From CAIKXD01 sp035439485 (lineage in GTDB: Bacteria; Bacteroidota; Bacteroidia; UBA4408), in NCBI GenBank assembly GCA_035439485.1, contig DAORKI010000004.1, positions 1 to 64,000 on the forward strand: a DNA stretch of 64,000 nucleotides. The letters run 5' to 3'. Both the position numbers and the translations under genes were made by a program. Positions 10,102 through 17,275 of this stretch are shown piece after piece (position 1 is the first letter of the stretch; every line of letters begins with the position of its first letter). Below the pieces are notes generated by a model. It worked only from the letters and a program-made list of their open reading frames with translations. It made no database searches and was not told the DNA's origin.

Positions 10102-10132
10102 CAAATATAGTTTACAGATTTATAGTTACCAA
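10102..10132 (-). promoter_or_regulatory. Promoter of the DUF349 gene
   Basis: Minus strand TATATTTG (10102-10109) is a perfect -7 element. A TTG (10130-10132) lies 20 bases upstream as the -33 element. The predicted 5' leader is about 50 bases. Confidence 0.65.
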
Positions 10133-10176
10133 AATTAAAATTTTGATTAAAATTGGCAAAAAATAAAATCAAAATA

Positions 10177-11274
10177 ATGAAAAAAATAATTTTTACCTCC
10201 TTAATCTTTTGCCTTGGAATTTGTCAATTTGTATTCGCCCAAACATTCAACAGTCCCGAAAGTGTTGAATTTGATTACGCAAACAACAGGTATTTAATAG
10301 CTAATCGTGCAGCTAATCAAATTTTAGCTCGTGCTGCCGATGGCACTTTAAGTGTTTTTGCATCTTTAAATGGTTCTCCCTACGGAATTGAAATAGTGGG
10401 AGATACACTTTACTGCTGCACAAGTGGTTCATTAAGAGGCGTAAATTTAAATACAGGCTTGCAGATTTTTAATCAAACAATTGCTTCAGGAGCTTTTTTA
10501 AATGGTATAACTCATGATCCAGCAGGTAACCTATATTTAACTGGGTTTTCAAGTATGAAAGTTTATCGCTTCAATACTGCTACTCGTCAATCAAATATTT
10601 TTGTGAATAATACAGGAAATACACCAAATGGGATTATTTATGATGCTTATGATGGTGTTAATCCGAGATTAGTTATGGCTGGCTGGGGTACACCTTCTCT
10701 GATTAAAGCTATTTCCTTGTCAGATTCTTCATTATCTACCCTCGTTAGCACACCTTTTGGCAGTATTGATGGTATTGCAAAGGGAAAAAATGGAAATTTT
10801 TATATTTCTTGCTGGAGTAATAATTCTATTCAAAGATATGATAGTACTTTTGCCAACTCCCCAACTGCCATGGTTACAAGTGGTCTTTCAAGCCCAGCTG
10901 ATATTTTTTACAATCAACTTTCAGATACTTTAGCAGTTCCATTTGGTAGTGGAACCAATGGCAGTGTTAATTATTACTTTTTTGGAGATATAACATCTCA
11001 AAAAGCAATAATAAATTCTGATATTATCAAAGTTTTTCCAAATCCAACAGCTGAGATTATTAATATTAATGGGCTGAGCACAGCTTTCAAAAATATAACC
11101 ATAAATATATATGAAATTGCTACCGGTAAACTAGTGTATAGCCTTTTAACATCACATTTAAATCAAAATATAACTATCAACTTACAAGATCATAATTTTT
11201 CATCGGGAATTTACCTTTTAGAATTATCATCATCCAATGAAATACTTTCGAGAAGTAAATTAACCATAGAATAA
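10177..11274 (+). CDS. Secreted NHL/SMP-30-like propeller with T9SS type A sorting domain
   Basis: Exported protein of 365 residues from ATG 10177 (MKKIIFTSLIF, a signal peptide ending at ...VFAQ). The in-frame TTG at 10153 is rejected because it would bury the signal peptide. The middle (about residues 25-270) shows repeated beta-propeller-like blades with phrases such as DGTLSVFA, GITHDPAGNLYLTGF and DGIAKGKNGNFYISCW, typical of NHL/SMP-30 proteins. The last 80 residues begin VFPNPTAEIININ and end with LTIE, the T9SS type A C-terminal sorting domain that directs export across the outer membrane. The ligand or substrate is unknown. Confidence 0.82.
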   Translation: MKKIIFTSLIFCLGICQFVFAQTFNSPESVEFDYANNRYLIANRAANQILARAADGTLSVFASLNGSPYGIEIVGDTLYCCTSGSLRGVNLNTGLQIFNQTIASGAFLNGITHDPAGNLYLTGFSSMKVYRFNTATRQSNIFVNNTGNTPNGIIYDAYDGVNPRLVMAGWGTPSLIKAISLSDSSLSTLVSTPFGSIDGIAKGKNGNFYISCWSNNSIQRYDSTFANSPTAMVTSGLSSPADIFYNQLSDTLAVPFGSGTNGSVNYYFFGDITSQKAIINSDIIKVFPNPTAEIININGLSTAFKNITINIYEIATGKLVYSLLTSHLNQNITINLQDHNFSSGIYLLELSSSNEILSRSKLTIE

Positions 11275-11288
11275 TTTAAAGTAAGATC

Positions 11289-12647
11289 ATGTTTAAACCT
11301 CGAAATTTCCTTTTTGCTGCTATTTTGTTGCTTTTTATTGCTTCGGTGAGTATGTATTTTGATGATTTGCAATCTGTTATTTCCATTGGAAGTCGATGGT
11401 TATCCATATTTTTCTTTTGTTTATTTGGCTATAAACAAAAAAGTTTAACAGCTTGGATTTTTATTAGTATGATAATTGGAGTTTTTGTGGGGATTGACTT
11501 TCCCAGCATAGCCGAAAACTCTAAAGTGTTAAGCAGTGTTTTTTTAAAGTTAATAAAAACTGTCATAGCTCCATTATTATTTGGCACCTTGGTAGTAGGA
11601 ATTGCTGGGCATGCTAATCTTAAACAAATAGGGAGAATGGGTATTAAATCATTAATTTATTTTGAGATTGTAACCACCATAGCACTTTTTATAGGTCTAG
11701 CAGCTATTAATATAAGTGGTGCAGGAAGAGGAATAAAGTTACCCGCTTCCACTGAAAAACTAGAGGTGACTGCCACAAAGCAGAGTGCATCAGACATAAT
11801 TTTGCACATATTTCCAGAAAATATAGCAAAATCAGTAGCCGAAGGTCAAATTTTGCAAATAGTAATATTCAGTATTATTTTCGGGATAGCCCTTGCCATG
11901 GTAAGTGAAGCCAAAAGATTACCAGTGCTCGAATTTGCTGAAAGTTTATCGGAAGTAATGTTTAAGTTTACTAATATTATAATGTATTTTGCGCCAATAG
12001 GTGTAGGTGCTGCAGTAGCATACACCATTTCGCATATGGGTTTTGAAGTGCTGTCGAATCTGGTTCAATTACTATTGACTTTGTATTTGGCTTTAATTGC
12101 ATTTATTTTATTGGTATTGGTACCAGTAGGATTTATAATTAAACTGCCATTCAATGCATTTGTAAAAGCCATTGCAGAACCAGTGTCAATAGCCTTTGCA
12201 ACTACAAGTTCAGAGTCGGCCTTGCCAAAAGCAATGGAAGCCATGGAAAAATTAGGTGTACCAAGAAAAATTGTATCATTTGTGATGCCTACAGGATATT
12301 CATTTAATTTAGACGGCACTACCTTGTACTTAGCCTTAGCATCGGTGTTTGTAGCTCAGGCTGCTGGAATAGAAATGACATGGGGCGCTCAATTAATCAT
12401 GGTATTTACATTAATGTTAACTAGCAAAGGAGTGGCTGGAGTCCCTAGAGCGTCATTAGTGATACTATTAGGAACAGCAGCCTCCTTTAATTTGCCAACT
12501 GAACCCATTTTTGTGATTTTAGCTATCGACAGTTTAATGGATATGGCAAGAACTTCGGTAAATGTTATAGGCAATTGTTTGGCCACAGTGGTTATAGCCA
12601 AATGGGAAAATGAATTTGAATACAACCCAGACAAAATAGATGTTTGA
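11289..12647 (+). CDS. Dicarboxylate/amino acid:cation symporter (DAACS family)
   Basis: Sodium- or proton-coupled inner-membrane carrier for glutamate, aspartate or C4-dicarboxylates, 452 residues. Family signatures are visible: the ATTSSESALPKAME hairpin near residues 304-318, then MPTGYSFNLDGTTLY, and later GVPRASLVILLGT and the conserved NVIGNC. The N-terminus carries one extra hydrophobic segment and about 45 residues before the usual first span, a variant seen in Bacteroidota. It lies 14 bases after the propeller gene, possibly in one transcript. The substrate cannot be fixed from the sequence. Confidence 0.9.
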   Translation: MFKPRNFLFAAILLLFIASVSMYFDDLQSVISIGSRWLSIFFFCLFGYKQKSLTAWIFISMIIGVFVGIDFPSIAENSKVLSSVFLKLIKTVIAPLLFGTLVVGIAGHANLKQIGRMGIKSLIYFEIVTTIALFIGLAAINISGAGRGIKLPASTEKLEVTATKQSASDIILHIFPENIAKSVAEGQILQIVIFSIIFGIALAMVSEAKRLPVLEFAESLSEVMFKFTNIIMYFAPIGVGAAVAYTISHMGFEVLSNLVQLLLTLYLALIAFILLVLVPVGFIIKLPFNAFVKAIAEPVSIAFATTSSESALPKAMEAMEKLGVPRKIVSFVMPTGYSFNLDGTTLYLALASVFVAQAAGIEMTWGAQLIMVFTLMLTSKGVAGVPRASLVILLGTAASFNLPTEPIFVILAIDSLMDMARTSVNVIGNCLATVVIAKWENEFEYNPDKIDV

Positions 12648-12724
12648 AGTGCATAAATCCTGGGTTTATATTACAATTTATGGCTTTTCAACAATCAATT
12701 ATTAATATCTAACGATAAAAAGTT

Positions 12725-12754
12725 TTGTTATTCCAAAATTTTGCTTTACTTTTG
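12725..12754 (+). promoter_or_regulatory. Promoter of the DUF6089 gene, apparently leaderless
   Basis: TTG (12725-12727, within TTTTG), a 19-base spacer, and TACTTTTG (12747-12754) make a textbook Bacteroidota promoter. The ATG of the gene begins only 5 bases after the -7 element, so transcription should start at or next to the start codon. Confidence 0.7.
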
Positions 12755-12759
12755 CGAAC

Positions 12760-13743
12760 ATGAAAAAAATAATACTCTTTTTAGCAGTGGTGAGCTTGCC
12801 TAAATTAGGCTTTTCACAATTTAAATGGGACTTTGGTGGCAATGTTGGTGCTTCCAACTATCTTGGCGATATCGGAGGTAAAGATAAACCTCGTAGAGAT
12901 TTCGTTTATGATATGAAGATAAATCAAACAAGAGCAAATCTTGGTGGTTTCGCAAGATACAAGCTAAGACCAGCTATCTCAGTTAAAGCTTCTTTAAACT
13001 ACATCCGTATCCAAGGAAATGATGCTTTGAGCACTAATCCTGCAAGAAATGCACGAAATTTAAGTTTCAGAAATAATATGATGGAGTTATCCACAACTGC
13101 TGAATATTACTTCTACAAATCAAGTGATATGTCAGGACGCCCAGGTTTAAGAGGAAGCCGCAAACGTGTTGATTTTAGAACTTACGGATTTTTAGGTATT
13201 GGAGCTCTTTATACTAATCCACAAGCTGAATTTAATGGTTCTTGGGTAAATTTAAGAGATTACAAAACCGAAAATGTTGCTTATGGTCCTATTGCAGTCG
13301 TTATACCAGTTGGTGTTGGTTTAACCTACACTATCAATCGTCATTACCGCTTTGGATTTGAATTTGGTTTCAGAAAAACATTTACTGATTATTTAGATGA
13401 TGTTTCTACTAATTATGTCCCTGAAGTTTTTGCAAATGAGCCTCAAATGACTGGTACAGGTGCGGTTGGAACACAATACCTTACTGATAGAGCCAAATTA
13501 GCTAACAGAAATGTGGAGTTAACAACAAGTAGCATTGATCGTGCTAATTATGGTTGGACAGAAGAATTCAATGGTACAAAATTGAACAAAAGAGGCGATG
13601 ATACCAACTTTGATAACTATTTAACAGCAAGTTTAAGTTTTAGTTACGTAATAAAAGGAAAGAACAAATTCTACAAGCAAAAGTATAAGAGCTTAAGTCA
13701 ACGTAGAAAAGTTGTTAAACGTAAAACTAGAGCTAAATTCTAA
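12760..13743 (+). CDS. DUF6089 outer-membrane beta-barrel protein
   Basis: Protein of 327 residues with a signal peptide (MKKIILFLAVVSLPKLGFSQ) and alternating beta-strand pattern throughout, starting with WDFGGNVGASNYLGDIGG, which is characteristic of the DUF6089 barrel family of Bacteroidota. The tail after the last strand is very basic (KSLSQRRKVVKRKTRAKF), an oddity for a mature barrel end. It is transcribed alone: a strong promoter sits immediately upstream and a strong terminator directly follows. The function of the family is unknown. Confidence 0.83.
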   Translation: MKKIILFLAVVSLPKLGFSQFKWDFGGNVGASNYLGDIGGKDKPRRDFVYDMKINQTRANLGGFARYKLRPAISVKASLNYIRIQGNDALSTNPARNARNLSFRNNMMELSTTAEYYFYKSSDMSGRPGLRGSRKRVDFRTYGFLGIGALYTNPQAEFNGSWVNLRDYKTENVAYGPIAVVIPVGVGLTYTINRHYRFGFEFGFRKTFTDYLDDVSTNYVPEVFANEPQMTGTGAVGTQYLTDRAKLANRNVELTTSSIDRANYGWTEEFNGTKLNKRGDDTNFDNYLTASLSFSYVIKGKNKFYKQKYKSLSQRRKVVKRKTRAKF

Positions 13744-13744
13744 T

Positions 13745-13774
13745 AAAAAAAGCGGGTTTTTACCCGCTTTTTTT
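13745..13774 (+). terminator. Strong rho-independent terminator after the DUF6089 gene
   Basis: A 13-bp stem (seven A, then GCGGGT pairing with ACCCGC and seven T) closes a TTTT loop. It starts 2 bases after the stop codon and is symmetrical, so it could work in both directions. Confidence 0.9.
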
Positions 13775-13800
13775 ATGTTTTTAAATTGTACAATTTTATT

Positions 13801-13808
13801 TATCTTTG
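13801..13808 (+). promoter_or_regulatory. -7 element of the tatA promoter
   Basis: TATCTTTG matches TAnnTTTG, 15 bases before the tatA ATG and directly after the preceding terminator. The -33 region is poor (only T-rich). Confidence 0.55.
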
Positions 13809-13823
13809 TAAAAAATTTAAACA

Positions 13824-14015
13824 ATGTTATCATCAATATTACTCGGTTTTCTTGGCGGCCTTGGCGGAAGCGAAGTTATTTTAATAGTTGCAATCATTTT
13901 ACTTATGTTTGGTGGGAAAAAAATTCCCGAATTAATGAGAGGCTTAGGTAAAGGAATTAAAGAATTCAAAGATGCATCAAAAGGCGTTGAAGAGAAAAAA
14001 GATTTACCACAATAA
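13824..14015 (+). CDS. tatA: Sec-independent protein translocase TatA/TatE
   Basis: Pore subunit of the twin-arginine translocase, 63 residues. It has the expected layout: a short N-terminal hydrophobic helix (LGGSEVILIVAIILLMFGGKKIPELM), the FGGKKIPEL hinge, then an amphipathic helix (RGLGKGIKEFKDASKG) and a short charged tail. It is flanked by terminators on both sides, so it is transcribed alone. No tatC is in the window. Confidence 0.95.
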   Translation: MLSSILLGFLGGLGGSEVILIVAIILLMFGGKKIPELMRGLGKGIKEFKDASKGVEEKKDLPQ

Positions 14016-14033
14016 TTAATCGAAAATTTTAAT

Positions 14034-14064
14034 AAAAAAACCAATGAATTTCATTGGTTTTTTT
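14034..14064 (+). terminator. Rho-independent terminator after tatA
   Basis: A stem of about 14 bp (AAAAAAACCAATGAA with TTTCATTGGTTTTTTT) lies 19 bases after the tatA stop and is followed by a T-rich tract. Confidence 0.88.
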
Positions 14065-14099
14065 ATTTTTACATCACAGGTATCACTGTGAAATATTTT

Positions 14100-16187
14100 A
14101 TGAATCCTTGGAATGAATTACCATTTGTAAGATTATTAATAGCCCTTGTTACAGGTATTGTACTTGCTATTAACATTCCAACTTTAATTGAGTTTAATTA
14201 TACTTGGTTAGGTGCCTTATTAATATTTATTTACCTTGCCATTTGGAATTGGAAAATTAGCTTTCAATATCGTTTTATTAAAGGAATTCCGAGCTTATTA
14301 TTGCTTGTTGTATTAGGAGTAAATTTAGTTAAGGTTCATTCTGAAATCAATTACAAGAGCCATTTTAATAAAATAAAAGGCGAATATATCTTAATTAAAA
14401 TTAATGAACCACCTAAAAAGAAACAACAAACCATTAAAGCAATTGGGGAGGTAATTGCAGTTAAAAATAATGCAAAATGGACTGAAACAAAAGGAAAGCT
14501 GTTGGTTTACATTTCAAAAAGTAAAGGTTCCGAAACATTAAAATATGGAGATATTATTGTTAGTAAAAGCAAAATTGTTGAAACGCCAGCCCCAAAAAAT
14601 CCTCAAGAATTCAATTACAAAAAGTATCTAGCATTTCATCAAATATACCATCAAACCTATATTGGGGATAATAATTGGATTAATCTTCATAAGAGCGAGT
14701 CAAATAAGTTACTGGCATTCTCATACCAGATTCGAAGTTATTTTATATCCATAATTGAAGAAGCCAAAATTACTGGAAATGAATTGGCAATTGGGTCGGC
14801 ATTAATATTAGGTTTTGAAGATAATTTATCAAATGAAGTTATTGGCTCATTTGCTGCCACAGGGGCTTTACACGTTTTAAGTGTTTCGGGTTTACATGTT
14901 GGTATCATATTTTTAGTTCTGAATTATATTTTACAATTGCTTGGCGAGAGTAAAACAGCCCGCGTTACAAAATTAATAGTTTCATTGCTGGGATTATGGT
15001 TTTACGCCCTAATTACAGGCATGTCGCCTTCTGTTTGGCGAGCTGCTACTATGTTTAGTTTAATTACAATAGGGAAATTTTATAATAAAGATGTAAATAC
15101 TATAAATATCATCGGTAGTTCAGCTTTTATTTTATTATGCATTAACCCATTCATGATTACTGAAGTGGGCTTTCAACTTTCTTATTTAGCTGTAATAGGC
15201 ATTGTAACCATTCACCCTTGGTTATACAGTTTAATAGAAGTAAAAAACAAAATCTTAAACAACATTTGGTCAATAAGTTGTGTGTCTGTGGCTGCTCAAT
15301 TTATTACTTTTCCTTTGGGATTGCTTTATTTTCATCAATTTCCAAATTATTTCTTGTTTTCGAATTTGATAGTAATTCCAATTTCAACTATAATACTATA
15401 TGTAGGTGTACTTTTATTGGTGGTTTCAAAAGTACCTTTTGCTGGAATAATAGTATCGAAATTGTTGTTTGCTCTATTGTGGTTGCTAAAGACCACTGTT
15501 TCATTTTTTGAACATTTGCCTTATGCCATAATTGATGGTATTTCAATTTCAACATTTGAGGCATTGCTGCTGTATGCAATTTTAATAGGTGTAATGGTAT
15601 ACTCAATTCATAAAAAAATATCCATTTTAAATATGACCTTGAGCCTTTGTTTGATTTTTATACTAGTTCAAATTAAACAAAAAGTGGAGCAAAAAAATCA
15701 ACAAAAAATTATTTTTTATGCCATTAATAAGCACAGTGCTATAGATATTATTTCTGGCCAAAATAATGTCGCTATATTTGATTCAGCCTTATTTTTCAAT
15801 AAAGATAAAATTAGGTTTCATATCACAGCAAACAGAAATTATTTAGGCGTTAATCATACTATTGAAATTAAAAAAAATCAAAAAATTAGATCTAAAAATG
15901 AAATTATTAGCAATGATGATGCATATTTATTTTTTAATAATCATGTTATATTATATAATTTCAAGCCAAGCATTGCAATTACCAAACTTAGAGTTATTCC
16001 TGAAATTGTGCTTGTTAATAAAGAAAATTTAACTCGATTAAGCACAGTTGTGAAATTATTTCCTAGAGCTCAATTTATTTTTGACGGGACTATTTCACTT
16101 AATAAATATAAAGATGTAATGACACACAATCCAAACATTAATATGAGAAGTGTATTAAATGAAGGTGCAATAATTTTTGAAACATGA
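14100..16187 (+). CDS. ComEC/Rec2-family DNA-uptake channel
   Basis: Polytopic inner-membrane protein (695 residues from ATG 14100; a GTG at 14088 would add four residues). The N-terminal quarter contains the soluble DUF4131-type region between membrane spans. The competence domain follows, with the hallmark ATGALHVLSVSGLHVGI near residues 258-274 and GMSPSVWRAATMF near 308. The C-terminal about 150 residues take the place of the usual metallo-beta-lactamase domain, but no HxHxDH is visible, so that domain is degenerate or absent, as in many Bacteroidota homologues. The stop overlaps the next start (ATGA). Natural transformation is possible but not shown. Confidence 0.88.
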   Translation: MNPWNELPFVRLLIALVTGIVLAINIPTLIEFNYTWLGALLIFIYLAIWNWKISFQYRFIKGIPSLLLLVVLGVNLVKVHSEINYKSHFNKIKGEYILIKINEPPKKKQQTIKAIGEVIAVKNNAKWTETKGKLLVYISKSKGSETLKYGDIIVSKSKIVETPAPKNPQEFNYKKYLAFHQIYHQTYIGDNNWINLHKSESNKLLAFSYQIRSYFISIIEEAKITGNELAIGSALILGFEDNLSNEVIGSFAATGALHVLSVSGLHVGIIFLVLNYILQLLGESKTARVTKLIVSLLGLWFYALITGMSPSVWRAATMFSLITIGKFYNKDVNTINIIGSSAFILLCINPFMITEVGFQLSYLAVIGIVTIHPWLYSLIEVKNKILNNIWSISCVSVAAQFITFPLGLLYFHQFPNYFLFSNLIVIPISTIILYVGVLLLVVSKVPFAGIIVSKLLFALLWLLKTTVSFFEHLPYAIIDGISISTFEALLLYAILIGVMVYSIHKKISILNMTLSLCLIFILVQIKQKVEQKNQQKIIFYAINKHSAIDIISGQNNVAIFDSALFFNKDKIRFHITANRNYLGVNHTIEIKKNQKIRSKNEIISNDDAYLFFNNHVILYNFKPSIAITKLRVIPEIVLVNKENLTRLSTVVKLFPRAQFIFDGTISLNKYKDVMTHNPNINMRSVLNEGAIIFET

Positions 16188-16558
16188 GTAGTGAATTTAT
16201 ACTTGAACTAAAAGTTTTATTTGGTTTTGGGAAATGGTACAAGGTATTTGATTCATATCATGATGCTGTTACCCACATTCCAAATAATAAATCAATATTA
16301 GTGCACTTGGGAAAAACAGAAATTTGTTTAGCACGCAACGAAACTATCATAACGGCATTTTTAAATGAATGCCCTCATAACCAAATGCCATTAAATAGAG
16401 GTTTTTTTAATGAAAAGAAAGAATGGATTTGTCCCTATCACCGTCATTGTTTTAATGTATCAAATGGTGACAATTTAACTATGCCCGAAACAGGAAAACT
16501 AAAATTATTCCAAATTAAAATAAGCAAAAATGGACTGTATGTTTACAAGGATAACTAA
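16184..16558 (+). CDS. Rieske [2Fe-2S] ferredoxin-like protein
   Basis: Small soluble protein (124 residues) with both halves of the Rieske cluster-binding motif: C-P-H near residue 62 and C-P-Y-H near 87, separated by 22 residues. No signal peptide or membrane span is seen, so it is not the bc1-type Rieske subunit. It resembles the free Rieske ferredoxins that supply electrons to oxygenases or act as NirD-like subunits. Its ATG overlaps the stop of the comEC-like gene by 4 bases, so the two are translationally coupled. The partner is unknown. Confidence 0.85.
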   Translation: MSSEFILELKVLFGFGKWYKVFDSYHDAVTHIPNNKSILVHLGKTEICLARNETIITAFLNECPHNQMPLNRGFFNEKKEWICPYHRHCFNVSNGDNLTMPETGKLKLFQIKISKNGLYVYKDN

Positions 16559-17262
16559 AAATTAGGCTTGTGTAAATATTTTGAGTAAAATTTCTCGATA
16601 TTCATTACTGCCTCATCAGCCGTATCAACCAAACTAACTAAATCTAAATCAATTTCATTAATATTTTGTTCCTTTTTAAGTAATGAACTTTTAATCCATT
16701 CTAACAAACCACCCCAGTAGTCTTTTCCAACTAATATAACGGGAAAAGCAGCTACTTTTCTTGTTTGAATTAAAGTCAAGGCTTCAAATAGTTCGTCTAG
16801 TGTACCAAACCCGCCAGGCAAAACAATAAAGCCTTGAGCATATTTCATAAACATCACTTTACGTACAAAAAAGTAGTCGAAACTAATTAGTTTATCTACG
16901 TCAATATAAGGATTAGAGTATTGCTCGTGCGGCAATTCAATATTCAGTCCAACCGACATCCCACCACCTTTATTAGCGCCTTTATTGGCTGCTTCCATAA
17001 TGCCGGGGCCACCTCCAGTGATTACTCCATATCCTTTTTGTGTAAGTTTAAAAGCTATTTCTTCGGCTAATAAATAATACTGGTTTTCGTTTTTTGTTCT
17101 GGCACTTCCAAAAATGGAAACGCAAGGCCCAATTTTTCCTAATTTTTCAAATGCCTCCACAAACTCGGCCATGATTTTAAAAATTTGCCACGAGTCTTTC
17201 ACCTTTACTTCACTCCAATCTTTAGGCTGAAATGCCCTTCTAATTCTTTCTTCTTCGTTCAT
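16555..17262 (-). CDS. LOG-family Rossmann protein (TIGR00730)
   Basis: Protein of 235 residues with the LOG/lysine-decarboxylase-like nucleotide-binding fold. GGGPGIMEAANKGA near residue 80 and PGGFGTLDELFEALTL near 148 are the two family signatures (PGGxGTxxE). Characterised members hydrolyse cytokinin or purine nucleotide 5'-monophosphates to free base and ribose-5-phosphate. Bacterial members are often annotated wrongly as lysine decarboxylases. It lies 13 bases after uvrA, likely in one transcript, and overlaps the convergent Rieske gene by 4 bases. Confidence 0.9.
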   Translation of the reverse strand: MNEEERIRRAFQPKDWSEVKVKDSWQIFKIMAEFVEAFEKLGKIGPCVSIFGSARTKNENQYYLLAEEIAFKLTQKGYGVITGGGPGIMEAANKGANKGGGMSVGLNIELPHEQYSNPYIDVDKLISFDYFFVRKVMFMKYAQGFIVLPGGFGTLDELFEALTLIQTRKVAAFPVILVGKDYWGGLLEWIKSSLLKKEQNINEIDLDLVSLVDTADEAVMNIEKFYSKYLHKPNF

Positions 17263-17275
17263 ATATATATTTTCG

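Noticed and set aside
9577..10110. 177-codon open frame on the plus strand inside the DUF349 gene
   Set aside because: Low-complexity Ser/Phe-rich shadow of a Glu/Lys-rich helical protein on the other strand, with no start signal or homology.
16555..17262. Lysine decarboxylase
   Set aside because: The PGGxGTxxE fold family is often misnamed so; the enzyme is a LOG-type nucleotide phosphoribohydrolase by motif.
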